From contig JBEKNT010000091.1 in NCBI GenBank assembly GCA_049522565.1, forward strand, positions 1 through 19,039: a DNA stretch of 19,039 bases, in the 5' to 3' direction. Below are positions 1 through 8,264 of the stretch, in pieces (within the stretch, counting starts at the first letter, position 1; each line of letters opens with the position of its first letter). The notes under the pieces were generated by a model. The model searched no databases, was not told the DNA's origin, and saw nothing but the letters and a program-made list of their open reading frames with translations. This DNA is from JASHVB01 sp049522565. GTDB lineage: Bacteria > Pseudomonadota > Alphaproteobacteria > Acetobacterales > Acetobacteraceae. The position numbers and the translations under genes are program-made.

Positions 1-1549
1 AATAGGCGATGAACAACAGGAAATAGCCGCTTTGCAGCGCCGGGCGCAGCAGCGGCAGCATGATGCGCCGGAAGCTGGCGATGCGGTTGGCGCCCGAGAT
101 CCAGGCGGCTTCTTCCAACGCGCGGTCGAGTTGCACCACCTGCGCGCCAATGGTCTCCGTCGCATAGGGCAGGAAGCGTGCGACGTAGCAGAACACCAGC
201 ACCCACAGCGTGCCGTAGATCGGCAGATAGACATACGACCACAGGAATCCGAGGCCGATGACGATGCCGGGAATGCCGAACGGCAACGAGGCCAGAATGT
301 CCAGCGCGCGGTAGCCGCGTCGCTTCAGGCGATGGGTGGAATAAGCAATCAGCGTGCCGAGAATCAGGCCCAGCACCGCGCCGCCGCCGGCGACGATCAG
401 CGTGTTCCAGAACGCGCGGATTGTCCCCGGGCTCTCCCAGATTTGCTGGTAGTTCCGCCACGTGTAGGCAGCCTCGAACGGGTTGGCGACGAAATACTTG
501 ATCGCCGAGGTGTAAACCAGCGCGATCGCCGGAATGATGAAGCTCAACAGCGCATACAGCAGGCATAGGACACTGGCGGTCACCCGCCAGTGTCCAAGGT
601 TGAGCGGACGCAGCCGATAGCCCCGGCCACTCACGGTCGGCGCGTTGCGCCGATGCACCACGCGTCGCTGGGCGAATATGGAAAGCCCGGTCACCGCGCT
701 CATCGCCAGACCCACCGTCGCCGCCAGTCCGGTATTCGGCGGCGAGAAGCTGGTCAGCAGATACAGCTCGGTCGCCAACGTGTTGACGTGACCGGGAATG
801 CCGACCAGTGCCGGGATGGCGAATTGCTCCATCGACAGGACGAAACACAGCAGCAGGCTGGACAGCACCGGGAAGATCATCAGCGGCAATGTCACCCGGC
901 AGGCGACCTGCCAGGGATTGGCGCCGGAGGCATAGGCGGCCTCCTCCAGGCTGGAATCCATGCTGGACAGCGGCCCTCGCAAGGTGAAGAACGCGAACGG
1001 CGTGATGTGCAGCACCTGGATCCAGATGATCCCGGTGACCGAGTAGATGTCGAACTGCACGTTATCGATATGCAGCACGTCCGACAGGATGCTGTTGAAG
1101 ATACCGCCTGGCGACCCGAGGATCACCCAGGCCATTGCCAGGATGAATCCCGGAAAGAAAAAGCTCAGCCCGATCGCCGCGACCAGCAGCCGCTTGTAGC
1201 GGAAGTCGGTGCGATAGGTGAGCCAGGCCATTGCCCCGCCGCAGATACTGCTGAACAGCGAGGTCAGCACGGAGATCAGGCAGGTGGTGAGCAACGTGTT
1301 GATGATCCCGCGACTGCCCAGGTCCTGCCAGTTTTGCGTTGTGTATGCGGCACTGGTGCCAGGTCCGCCGGTGCGGAAACTGCCATACAACAGCGAGGCC
1401 AGCGGGGTCACGATGAGGAAGGCGGTCACCGCGAAGGTGCCGACGAAGATCACGCGGATGAGGGCATCCGACGATCGGTGCCGGACCATGCGCGCGGGCG
1501 GGGCGAGCGTGGGGCCGGTCAGTTCGAGTGTGTGATCCGACGCCGCCAT
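1..1549 (-). CDS. Iron/thiamine/phosphonate-type ABC transporter, fused two-domain permease (3' end outside window)
   Basis: The reverse strand is open from ATG 1549 to the left edge (516 codons, no stop), so the C-terminus is missing. It encodes an integral inner-membrane permease of the FbpB/ThiP/AfuB type, in which two BPD_transp_1 domains are fused. After about 30 cytoplasmic residues a first membrane segment follows (VIFVGTFAVTAFLIV). Both cytoplasmic EAA loops, which contact the ATPase, are visible: LEEAAYASGANPWQV near residue 200 and LEEAAWISGANRIASF near residue 480. The window stops about 20-30 residues after the second loop, so probably only the last helix is lost. The binding-protein gene lies 236 bp upstream on the same strand; the ATPase is presumably beyond the left edge. 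Family assignment is firm. The substrate (ferric iron, phosphonate, thiamine, polyamine or other) cannot be told. Confidence 0.88.
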   Translation of the reverse strand, partial: MAASDHTLELTGPTLAPPARMVRHRSSDALIRVIFVGTFAVTAFLIVTPLASLLYGSFRTGGPGTSAAYTTQNWQDLGSRGIINTLLTTCLISVLTSLFSSICGGAMAWLTYRTDFRYKRLLVAAIGLSFFFPGFILAMAWVILGSPGGIFNSILSDVLHIDNVQFDIYSVTGIIWIQVLHITPFAFFTLRGPLSSMDSSLEEAAYASGANPWQVACRVTLPLMIFPVLSSLLLCFVLSMEQFAIPALVGIPGHVNTLATELYLLTSFSPPNTGLAATVGLAMSAVTGLSIFAQRRVVHRRNAPTVSGRGYRLRPLNLGHWRVTASVLCLLYALLSFIIPAIALVYTSAIKYFVANPFEAAYTWRNYQQIWESPGTIRAFWNTLIVAGGGAVLGLILGTLIAYSTHRLKRRGYRALDILASLPFGIPGIVIGLGFLWSYVYLPIYGTLWVLVFCYVARFLPYATETIGAQVVQLDRALEEAAWISGANRIASFRRIMLPLLRPALQSGYFLLFIAY

Positions 1550-1551
1550 GG

Positions 1552-1659
1552 CTATGTCACGCCAAACACGCTCTGCCAGTGCTGCACGCTCGTCTTCCGG
1601 CTGTCAGGGATCAACGGCGTGCGGATATTCGTCAGGTTCAGGTTGTCACCAGCGCACAT
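1552..1659 (-). pseudogene. Short ORF resembling the C-terminal tail of a periplasmic binding protein (possible remnant)
   Basis: A 35-codon ORF from ATG 1659 ends with TAG two bases before the permease start codon. Its last 20 residues (LIPDSRKTSVQHWQSVFGVT) align without gaps to the last 20 of the adjacent binding protein (LTPAKQTAMVNEWRSVFGLQ), with L, P, V, W, S, V, F and G identical (8 of 20). This suggests the tail of a second, related binding protein left after a deletion, possibly kept because its translation delivers ribosomes to the permease start, which has no clear Shine-Dalgarno of its own. It could instead be chance or an unrelated leader peptide. The alignment was made by eye. 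Confidence 0.4.
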
Positions 1660-1708
1660 CGTATCCCGCCCTCGTCTTGGTCGCCGCGTCGTCGCGCCGG
1701 CCGGCGGC

Positions 1709-1736
1709 AATCTACTGACGAGTAGGAACGAGTCAA
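1709..1736 (-). promoter_or_regulatory. Candidate sigma70-type promoter for the permease
   Basis: On the minus strand TTGACT (1736-1731) is followed after 16 bp by TAGATT (1714-1709). This matches the consensus at 5/6 and 4/6 positions and lies in the gap between binding-protein stop and permease start. It could let the permease be transcribed apart from the binding protein. Found by eye only. Confidence 0.3.
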
Positions 1737-1785
1737 ATCGACGTCCGCGCCGCGGCCATGCCATCCGGCGGCCGCCGCGCGACCG

Positions 1786-2811
1786 TTACTGCAACCCGAA
1801 CACCGAACGCCATTCGTTGACCATCGCCGTCTGCTTCGCCGGCGTCAGCACCTCAGTGCTCAACACGATCTTCTGGCCTTCGAGCCCTGGCACCAGCTTC
1901 GGCGGCTTCGTGCCAGGGCGGATCACCGTTGCCCCGACAATATCCACCAAGGTTTGCTGGCCCACCTCGCTCATTGCCCAGTTGAGGAACACCATGCCGA
2001 CTTCGGGATGCGGCGCCTTCGCCGGCAGCATCGTGACCGTGGCGATCGAGGGAATGGCGGACGCCGGGTAAACCACGCGGACCGGCGCGCCGTCCGCCAG
2101 GGCGCTGATGACCGGCGGATCGATCACCGCGGCAATCTGGATGTCGCCGCGGATCACTGCCTGGATCACGCCGGCACTGCCGTTGAAGAAGCGAACGCCG
2201 TTGGCCTTCAGCCGCTGCGGCACATCCTTGATGCCGAGCTGATCCCAGACTGCCAGCATCTCCTGGATGGCCACCGATCGCCATGGCGGGTCCATGCCGA
2301 ACTTGTCTTTCCACTTCGGATCGAAGCAATCGGCCCACTCCTTCGGTGCATCGGCCTCACGCACGCGCGACTTGTTGGAAACCAGCGTCGAACGGATGAG
2401 CTGGATCGTATAGATCTGGTTGTCGCGCTTGTATCGATCCGGGAACGCAGCAGCCTCGGGCGGCACGAAGCTGCGGAGCCAGCCGTCCTGCTGCCATTTC
2501 GCCAGCGAGTCGTCCCAGAGCGTGATCAGCACGTCGTTCTGCGACGCGCCGGCGCCGTACTCCGTATTGAAGCGCTGCATCAACTCGGAACTGCCGAGCC
2601 GCGTTGCCTCCACCGAGATCGCCGGAAAGGCCTTGTTGAACTCCGCCAGCCACAGATCGCCCATCGGCGGCGGCGTGTTGTGCAGGATATTGAGGTGGCC
2701 TTGCCGATTCGCGGTCTCGACCACTTTGGCCCAGTCGGTGCCCTGGGCGCGCGCGGTCGCAGCGAGCCCGGCAAACATCGGCATGGACAGCAAGGTACGG
2801 CGCCGCAGCAT
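1786..2811 (-). CDS. Periplasmic substrate-binding protein of an iron/phosphonate-type ABC importer
   Basis: This encodes a 341-residue extracytoplasmic binding protein of the SBP_bac_6/FbpA-like class. I chose ATG 2811 because GGGGGAAACACC precedes it and the signal peptide begins there; a longer reading frame to 2964 adds an arginine- and proline-rich stretch that does not look like coding sequence. The N-terminus MLRRRTLLSMPMFAGLAATA carries an arginine run (RRTLL) resembling a twin-arginine signal, with likely cleavage after ATARA. The mature protein opens with DWAKVVETANRQGHLNIL and contains QNDVLITLWDDSLAKWQQDG and VFLNWAMSEVGQQTLV, typical of this fold, and ends NEWRSVFGLQ. It captures the ligand for the permease encoded next. 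The ligand is unknown; several families (Fe3+, 2-aminoethylphosphonate, thiamine, carboxylates) share this fold. It is transcribed away from the LIV operon. Confidence 0.85.
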   Translation of the reverse strand: MLRRRTLLSMPMFAGLAATARAQGTDWAKVVETANRQGHLNILHNTPPPMGDLWLAEFNKAFPAISVEATRLGSSELMQRFNTEYGAGASQNDVLITLWDDSLAKWQQDGWLRSFVPPEAAAFPDRYKRDNQIYTIQLIRSTLVSNKSRVREADAPKEWADCFDPKWKDKFGMDPPWRSVAIQEMLAVWDQLGIKDVPQRLKANGVRFFNGSAGVIQAVIRGDIQIAAVIDPPVISALADGAPVRVVYPASAIPSIATVTMLPAKAPHPEVGMVFLNWAMSEVGQQTLVDIVGATVIRPGTKPPKLVPGLEGQKIVLSTEVLTPAKQTAMVNEWRSVFGLQ

Positions 2812-3175
2812 GGTGTTTCCCCCGATCGACTGGGCGCGGACCTTCGGACAAGCGCCGCCCGGTGTCCAGGCCGGCCGTCCGGCCGCGCGAAATCCGACCC
2901 GTTGGCCGCGGTTGATCCAGGTCGATGTCGCGGGGCAGAAATTGCCGCGCGAACCGAAAAACATCAGGGTTGGCCACGGCGATGTGCCGCCGGTAACGCC
3001 ATAGGTCGAGGTAAAGGGATGATGGTTTCGGCGGAAACCGATTTGCCCCGATGCAAGCGATGGTCACACCGCCGGCACTTTGCCCTGCTCTTGACGATCC
3101 GATGATATCCTATGAGACTATCCGGCAGACAAGCACGCTGCGGCAGCGGCGGACCGGTCGGGGGAAACAACATCC
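2812..3175. promoter_or_regulatory. Divergent control region between the two ABC importer operons
   Basis: This 364-bp gap separates the divergent start codons of two binding-protein genes and has no credible gene. It holds a perfect inverted repeat GGTTTC-ggcg-GAAACC (3024-3039), a possible repressor or activator site, and TTGACG at 3091-3096 on the plus strand, the best -35 candidate for the LIV operon. No good -10 lies 16-18 bp from it. Both genes have GGGGGAAAC ribosome-binding sites. Confidence 0.5.
3024..3039. promoter_or_regulatory. Inverted repeat GGTTTC-N4-GAAACC, candidate operator
   Basis: Two perfect 6-bp arms are separated by four bases, between the divergent importer operons. 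The size and position suit a dimeric regulator's binding site. No regulator gene is in the window, and a short repeat like this can arise by chance. Confidence 0.3.
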
Positions 3176-4351
3176 ATGAATCAGCATCGCGCGCTGCTCG
3201 CGGCAGCCACGGCTATCTGCGTCGTTTGTGCCAGCGTGCCCGCCTGGGCACAGGGCTGCGAACTCAAGATCGGCTCCATGGGCCCGATGTCGGGTGGTGC
3301 GGCGCAGTGGGGCCTCGCCATGGATGCCGCGGCTAACCTGGCGGCGGCCGAGGCGAACGCCGAGGGCGGCCTCAAGGTCGGTGACAAGAAGTGCCACGTG
3401 ACCGTGGTTGCGTACGACAGCAAGTACACCGCGGACGGTGCAGCGGCCGGGGCCAATGCGCTCGCCGCCGAGGGCATCCACTTCATCATCGGCCCGGTTG
3501 GCGCACCGGAGGCGACCGGGATCAAACCAGTCGCTGCCCGCAACGAACAAATCGCCTGGAACGCCAGCTACGCCAAGGACGCGCTGACGCCGCGCTACCC
3601 GCTGATGTTCCATATGGGACCGGGCCCCGGCGCGTGGGCGGATGCGGTGATCAAGCAGGCACTCAAGTACTTCAAGATCCAGTCGGTCGCGCTGATCGCG
3701 CCGAACGACCAGGGCGGTACCGACATCGTCACGGTCGATGAAGTGGCCTACAAGGACAATGGCATCAAGACCAGTTCGGAGTACTACCAGCGCGGCACGA
3801 CCAACTTCGCGCCGATCATCACGCGGCTTCTGGCGGCCAACCCGGACGCCGTGGATACCGCCTCCTCGCCGCCCGGCGATGCCGGGGTGATCGTCAAGCA
3901 ACTCCGTCTCGCCGGCTTCACCGGGCCGATCGGACGCAATGGCGGCCCAGGCACCGCCGAGATCCTGCGCGTCTGCGGCGGCATCGACGTGCTCAAGGAC
4001 TTCTACTGGTATGAGGCCCAGCCACCCAACACGCCAGAGATGCGAGCGATCGACGAGGAGTACAAGAAGCTCCTGGGCAAGGACCAGACCTTCGGCACCT
4101 CGATGTGGAGCAATCTGCCGGGCGCGCGCATGACGCTGCGGGCGATCGAGGTCGCCGGAACGATGGACGATGTGCAGAAGGTGGCAGAAGCATTGCGCCA
4201 TCTGCCGGTGGATGACCCGAACATGGGCAAGGGCCTGTGGTCGGGTCAGAAGCAGTTCGGCATCGCGCAGGAACTGATGTTCGCGTTCGGGGTCGGGATC
4301 ATCAAGGGTGGCGAGAATCTCGGCGTGACGCGCGTCGAGCCGAAGCTATAG
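3176..4351 (+). CDS. LIV-type ABC transporter periplasmic binding protein
   Basis: A 391-residue type I periplasmic binding protein (LivK/Peripla_BP_6 family). The start has GGGGGAAACAAC upstream. A Sec signal peptide spans residues 1 to about 26 (ending VPAWAQG), and the mature protein begins CELKIGSMGPMSGGAAQWG, the family's ligand-binding opening strand and loop. Later hallmarks are VVAYDSKYTADGAAAGANAL, GIHFIIGPVGAPEATG and ALIAPNDQGGTD. Cysteines at residue 28 and in GDKKCHV could form a disulfide. It is the first gene of a five-gene operon with LivH, LivM, LivG and LivF behind it. Such proteins bind branched-chain amino acids, but many relatives bind aromatic or aliphatic carboxylates. 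Given the acyl-CoA genes downstream, a carboxylate is a reasonable inference, not shown by sequence. Confidence 0.93.
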   Translation: MNQHRALLAAATAICVVCASVPAWAQGCELKIGSMGPMSGGAAQWGLAMDAAANLAAAEANAEGGLKVGDKKCHVTVVAYDSKYTADGAAAGANALAAEGIHFIIGPVGAPEATGIKPVAARNEQIAWNASYAKDALTPRYPLMFHMGPGPGAWADAVIKQALKYFKIQSVALIAPNDQGGTDIVTVDEVAYKDNGIKTSSEYYQRGTTNFAPIITRLLAANPDAVDTASSPPGDAGVIVKQLRLAGFTGPIGRNGGPGTAEILRVCGGIDVLKDFYWYEAQPPNTPEMRAIDEEYKKLLGKDQTFGTSMWSNLPGARMTLRAIEVAGTMDDVQKVAEALRHLPVDDPNMGKGLWSGQKQFGIAQELMFAFGVGIIKGGENLGVTRVEPKL

Positions 4352-4378
4352 GCGTGGCGTCGGTGCAAGACCGCGCAC

Positions 4379-5245
4379 GTGCCCGAATTCCTTGAAGCGG
4401 CCATCATCGGCGTGGGCCTGGGCGCGCAGTATGCGTTGCTCGCGCTTGGGTTCACGCTGATCTTCGGCATCCTCGGCGTGGTGAATTTCGCGCATGGCGG
4501 ATTCTACATGCTGGGCGGCTACGTTGCTTATAGCTGCGTCAGCGGACTTGGCCTACCGTACCCGTTGGCAGTGCTGGTGGCCGTGCTTGCCACCGCGGCG
4601 CTCGGCTGGGTGTTCGAACTGCTGATGATCGAACGGCTGATCGATGACCACCTGGCCACGTTGATGCTGACGCTTGCGCTTTATCTGATCATCTCGACCG
4701 GCGTGCTGACGGTGTTCGGCCCGATTTCGATGGAGTTCACTTTTCCGGTGGGCGGTGCGTTCCGCGCCGGGCCGATCTACGTGCCCCGCGAAAACCTGAT
4801 CGTACTGGCGGTATGTCTGGCAGCCATAGCGGCATTGTACCTGGTGCTGTTCCGCACCGATCTCGGCCGTGCCTTGCGTGCCCTGGCGGACGACCGTGCC
4901 GTGGGCATGGCATTGGGCTTGCGCCCGCGCCTGTTGTTCCCGGCCGCCTTCGCGCTGGCGACCGGGCTCGCCGGACTGACCGGAGCGCTGGTCACGCCGA
5001 TCCTCTCGCTCGCACCCGGCGTCGGCGACCCGGTATTGGCGACCTCGTTCCTCACCGTCATCCTGGGCGGCCTCGGCAGTCTGGGCGGCGCCGCGCTGGC
5101 CGCCTTCATCGTCGGCATCGTTGAAGCCTACACCTCGGTTTATTTCGGCGGTTCGGCCGGCGCGCTGGTGCTGTTCGTGATGGTCCTGCTGTTGCTCGTG
5201 TTCCGTCCGACCGGCCTGCTCGGCCGCGACGTGCGGGGCGCCTGA
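4379..5245 (+). CDS. livH: LIV-type ABC transporter permease, LivH subunit
   Basis: A 288-residue inner-membrane permease of the LivH family. GTG 4379 starts it, since no in-frame ATG exists nearby, and it begins MPEFLEAAIIGVGLGAQYAL. The strongly conserved early segment GFTLIFGILGVVNFAHGGFY (around residues 24-43) is intact, as is the ATPase-contact region RTDLGRALRALADDRAVGMA (around 161-180) and the glycine-rich FLTVILGGLGSLGGA near residues 224-238. About eight hydrophobic stretches cover the length, which is normal for the family. It pairs with the LivM protein encoded 3 bp downstream to form the channel. Symbol use follows family and gene order, not proven leucine transport. Confidence 0.93.
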   Translation: MPEFLEAAIIGVGLGAQYALLALGFTLIFGILGVVNFAHGGFYMLGGYVAYSCVSGLGLPYPLAVLVAVLATAALGWVFELLMIERLIDDHLATLMLTLALYLIISTGVLTVFGPISMEFTFPVGGAFRAGPIYVPRENLIVLAVCLAAIAALYLVLFRTDLGRALRALADDRAVGMALGLRPRLLFPAAFALATGLAGLTGALVTPILSLAPGVGDPVLATSFLTVILGGLGSLGGAALAAFIVGIVEAYTSVYFGGSAGALVLFVMVLLLLVFRPTGLLGRDVRGA

Positions 5246-5248
5246 CCG

Positions 5249-6208
5249 ATGCATGGCCGGCCGGCTGGGCTGATCCGCCGGCTGGGAGGCGCGGAGATCG
5301 CCGCGGTGGCGATTTTCATCGTCGCCTTTGCGATCCCGATCTCGACCAAAAGCGTGCTGGTCTACTCGGTGCTGAACCAGGTGCTGGTGGGCGTGGTCGC
5401 CACATTCAGCGTCTGGATCATGCTGCGCATGAACTTGCTCAGCTTCGCCACTCCGGCCTTCATGGCGATCGGCGGCTACACGGTGGCGATCGCCGGGCGT
5501 TACGATATCACCGACGCATTCCTGCTGACCGCCGGCGCATTCATAATGCCGGCGCTGGTGGCAGTGCCGCTCGGCGCGCTGGTGCTGCGGCTGCGCGGCA
5601 CATATTTCGTGCTCGTCACTTTCGTGCTGTCGCAGATCATGCAGTTGGTGCTGTTCGAAACGCCGGGCCTGACCGGTGGGTCGAACGGGATCGCCGGCAT
5701 TCCGCCGGGAACGCTGCTGGGAACCGAGCTTGCCAGCAACCAGCAGGTGCTGCTGTTCGCCTGCGGGCTTGCCTTGCTGGCGACGCTGATCACCGCGCTG
5801 CTGACCCGTTATTTCCGTCAGCACTTCGCCGCGATCGAGGAGAACGAGATCCTCGCCGAGAGCCTCGGTCTGGTGGTGTGGCGCTACAAGGCGTTGGGCT
5901 TCGTCGTGTCGGCGGGCGTGGCCGGGTTGGCTGGCTATTCGCTGGTGAACATGCTGCTGACCGCCCATCCAAGTTCGTTCGATTCGATCACCGCGGTGGA
6001 TTTCATCGCCTACACCATCGTCGGTGGCCGCGCCTCCATCCTGGGGCCGGTCGTCGGCAGTTCGCTGCTGATCTATGCGACGAATCTGTTCGGCACGCAC
6101 GGCCAATACGCGCAGGGACTGTACGGGGTACTGATCATGGTGGTGATCCTGGCGGCGCGCGGCGGCATCGTCGGAACCATTGGCACCTTGCTGCGCCGGA
6201 GGCCATGA
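5249..6208 (+). CDS. livM: LIV-type ABC transporter permease, LivM subunit
   Basis: A 319-residue inner-membrane permease of the LivM family and the second channel subunit. The ATG follows the LivH stop by 3 bp, indicating coupled translation. Family landmarks are MNLLSFATPAFMAIGGYTVA (variant of the usual NLLLGYAGQLSLGHAAF region), LRLRGTYFVLVTFVLSQIMQ, the ATPase-contact loop AAIEENEILAESLGLVVWRY, and FIAYTIVGGRASILGPVVGS near the C-terminus. The acidic EENE in the contact loop replaces the commoner R-x-x-E-x-A pattern. The N-terminus is short, without the extra helices of E. coli LivM. Its end overlaps or touches the start region of the LivG gene, depending on the start codon used there. 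Confidence 0.92.
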   Translation: MHGRPAGLIRRLGGAEIAAVAIFIVAFAIPISTKSVLVYSVLNQVLVGVVATFSVWIMLRMNLLSFATPAFMAIGGYTVAIAGRYDITDAFLLTAGAFIMPALVAVPLGALVLRLRGTYFVLVTFVLSQIMQLVLFETPGLTGGSNGIAGIPPGTLLGTELASNQQVLLFACGLALLATLITALLTRYFRQHFAAIEENEILAESLGLVVWRYKALGFVVSAGVAGLAGYSLVNMLLTAHPSSFDSITAVDFIAYTIVGGRASILGPVVGSSLLIYATNLFGTHGQYAQGLYGVLIMVVILAARGGIVGTIGTLLRRRP

Positions 6209-6209
6209 C

Positions 6210-6941
6210 GTGGCGGCTGGCATGGAACTTCGCGTCGAGAGTCTGGCCAAGCAGTTCGGCGGACTGCGGGTCTTCTCGGAGGTGACTTTCAGCCTGGAAC
6301 CCGGGGGCCTGATGGGCGTGATCGGTCCGAACGGCGCCGGCAAGACGACGCTGATCAACGTGATCTCCGGCCGTCAGGCCCCATCGGATGGCCACGTGCT
6401 GCTGGACGGACGCGACGTAACCGGCAAGCCGGCGCACGCGCTGAGTCGGCTCGGCGTGGCACGCAGCTTCCAGCAGACCAACATTTTCCGCAGCGTGTCG
6501 GTGCGCGAGAACATTTCCCGTGCGGTCCGGTTTGGCCAGCGTGGCGTGCAGCCCGGGCTCGATCGTCTGCTAAGCGAGTTTGGCCTGACCGAGCGACTGG
6601 ACGAGCAAAGCGACAAGCTGCCGTACGGGTTGCAGAAAATGCTTGGGCTTGTCATGGCGTTCGCCACCCGACCGAGCGTGCTGTTGCTGGATGAGCCGGC
6701 CGCCGGGTTGGAGCGCGGCGAACGCTCGCGGATCGACGCATTCGTGCAGCACGTGCGCGAAGCCGCCGGCTGTAGCGTCCTGATCGTGGAACATGACATG
6801 GATCTGATTCGCCGGCTGTGTCCCCGCGTGCTGGTGCTGGATGCCGGCGCCGTGCTGGCGGACGGCGCACCGGCCGAGGTGCTGGCCAGGCCGGACGTGA
6901 TCGCCGCGTATCTCGGCGATGCCGAGGCTGAGGCGGCGTGA
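6210..6941 (+). CDS. livG: LIV-type ABC transporter ATP-binding protein, LivG subunit
   Basis: A 243-residue ABC ATPase. I prefer GTG 6210, because GGAGG (6198-6202) sits seven bases before it; an upstream ATG at 6180 would overlap LivM and add ten unconvincing residues, and ATG 6222 is also possible. The Walker A motif is GPNGAGKTT, the Q-loop lies around SFQQTNIFRSVSVREN, Walker B is VLLLDEPAAGLE, and the switch histidine is in IVEHDMDLI. The signature region reads LPYGLQKMLGLVMAFA, where LivG proteins usually have L-x-Y-G-x-Q-R-x-L-E-I-A-R-A-L, so the part after the glycine is unusual. It energises transport as a heterodimer with LivF, encoded immediately after. Confidence 0.92.
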   Translation: MAAGMELRVESLAKQFGGLRVFSEVTFSLEPGGLMGVIGPNGAGKTTLINVISGRQAPSDGHVLLDGRDVTGKPAHALSRLGVARSFQQTNIFRSVSVRENISRAVRFGQRGVQPGLDRLLSEFGLTERLDEQSDKLPYGLQKMLGLVMAFATRPSVLLLDEPAAGLERGERSRIDAFVQHVREAAGCSVLIVEHDMDLIRRLCPRVLVLDAGAVLADGAPAEVLARPDVIAAYLGDAEAEAA

Positions 6942-7636
6942 TGCTGCTGCAAATCGAGGATCTGCTGGTACGCTACGGCGGGATCACCGCGCTGTCGGGC
7001 GTATCCATCGATGTGGCGGAAGGCGAGACGGTATTGCTGGTCGGCGCCAACGGCGCCGGCAAGTCCAGCACGATCAATGCGGTCATCGGCCTGGTCCCGG
7101 CCGCCGGCGGGCGCATCATGTTCGACGGCGTGCAGCTTTCGGACGTGCCATGCGAGCAGCGCGCAGGGTACGGTATCGGTTATTCGCCGGAAGGGCGGCG
7201 GGTGTTTCCCACTTTGTCGGTCACCGACAACGTCTTGTCGGGTGCGTTCGGCCGCGGACGGGCGCGTCAGCGCGAGGCACTGGACTGGCTGTGGTCGGTG
7301 TTTCCGCTGCTGAGCGAACGGGCCAACCAACCGGCGGGTCAGTTGTCCGGCGGCCAACAGCAGATCGTCGCACTGGCGCGCGCGATGGCATCGTTTCCGC
7401 GGCTGCTTCTGCTGGATGAGCCGTTTCTCGGCCTCGCGCCCGTCTGGATCGCACAGATCAGCGATGCGATCATGCAGTTGCGCGGGCGCGGCACCACCGT
7501 GCTGATGACGGAACAGATGGCTCGCCCGGCGTTGAAGTTGGCGACGCGGGGCTATGTGATGCGTGGCGGCGAAGTGCGACGCAGTGGCACGGTGGCGGAG
7601 ATCCGTGAGTTGGCGCTGGCAGACGAATATTTGTAG
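6941..7636 (+). CDS. livF: LIV-type ABC transporter ATP-binding protein, LivF subunit
   Basis: A 231-residue ABC ATPase starting at ATG 6941 in a TGATG overlap with the LivG stop; GTG 6938 is the alternative. Walker A is GANGAGKSS (the second residue after Lys is Ser rather than the frequent Thr), the characteristic LivF stretch GIGYSPEGRRVFPTLSVTDN is present, the signature is LSGGQQQIVALARAM and Walker B is LLLLDEPFLGLAP. The H-loop position reads TEQM rather than the usual E-Q/H-x form with His, common in LivF proteins. It closes the transporter operon; 31 bp later comes the end of a convergent gene. Confidence 0.93.
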   Translation: MLLQIEDLLVRYGGITALSGVSIDVAEGETVLLVGANGAGKSSTINAVIGLVPAAGGRIMFDGVQLSDVPCEQRAGYGIGYSPEGRRVFPTLSVTDNVLSGAFGRGRARQREALDWLWSVFPLLSERANQPAGQLSGGQQQIVALARAMASFPRLLLLDEPFLGLAPVWIAQISDAIMQLRGRGTTVLMTEQMARPALKLATRGYVMRGGEVRRSGTVAEIRELALADEYL

Positions 7637-7667
7637 TGACGCGGCGGGGCCATTCTACGCCGTTCCA

Positions 7668-8264
7668 TCACGCTTCCACAGGATCGCGCGGATCTCTGTA
7701 GCTGATCACCTGCGCCTCGCCGGTTTCGATGTCCAGCACCGCGCAACTCAAAGTCAGTCCGTCGCCGGTGTATCGCCCTTCCCCCGCGGAGCCCGGATTC
7801 ACCACCACCACCCCGCCGATGCGTCGCACAACTTCCGCATGGGTGTGTCCGTACAGCACGAAATCCGCCCCCGCCTCGGCGAACAACGCCAGCTTTTCGT
7901 TGTGGGGATAGATATACTCGCCGCGCGGCTCCCACGGGGTGGAGTGGATCATCAGCACTGTCTTCCCGCCGTATGTCAGCATCCTCCGATGCGGCTGGTC
8001 GGCGACGAAGGCCACCAGATCCCGGTCCACCCCGTGCTGCTCTCTCGCCTGGGTGCCCGCCTCGGACAGGAAGACCTCCTCGTGGTTGCCCAAAATCATG
8101 TGCGCACCGACGGCCTTCAACAGCGCGATAACCTCGTTGGCAAATCGGAACTGATAGATGCTGTCGCCCAGGCACAGCAACTCATCGACCGGCCCCATCA
8201 CCGCAAGCGCTTTCTGCAGCCCGACGAGATTGCCGTGGATGTCTGAGACAATTCCCAGCTTCAC
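7668..8264 (-). CDS. Metallophosphoesterase, YfcE/MJ0936-like
   Basis: A cytoplasmic calcineurin-like phosphoesterase of 198 residues with all five metal-site blocks: SDIHGN near the N-terminus, LGDSIYQF, GNHEE, a histidine in MIHSTPWEPRG, and GHTHAEV followed by NPGSAGEGR. This is the small bacterial phosphodiesterase/phosphatase subfamily. GTG 8264 is favoured because it overlaps the stop of a short upstream ORF as GTGA and has AAGG at a workable distance; GTG 8273 would add three residues. It is convergent to the LIV operon and looks unconnected to it. The physiological substrate is unknown. Confidence 0.9.
   Translation of the reverse strand: MKLGIVSDIHGNLVGLQKALAVMGPVDELLCLGDSIYQFRFANEVIALLKAVGAHMILGNHEEVFLSEAGTQAREQHGVDRDLVAFVADQPHRRMLTYGGKTVLMIHSTPWEPRGEYIYPHNEKLALFAEAGADFVLYGHTHAEVVRRIGGVVVVNPGSAGEGRYTGDGLTLSCAVLDIETGEAQVISYRDPRDPVEA

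Noticed and set aside
590..2071. Long plus-strand open frame of 493 codons and others like it over 32-3105
   Set aside because: They lie opposite the minus-strand permease and binding protein, are rich in Arg, Gln, His and Gly, and show no family motif; they are shadows typical of GC-rich DNA.
3090..3100. 11-mer CTTGACGATCC shared with 17327-17337, both upstream of plus-strand operons
   Set aside because: Dozens of repeated 11-mers are expected by chance in 19 kb; neither copy has a convincing -10 at proper spacing.
4553..6358. 601-codon minus-strand open frame opposite LivH/LivM
   Set aside because: Composition is Gln/His/Arg/Asp-rich without any domain, and the opposite strand carries two clearly recognisable permeases.
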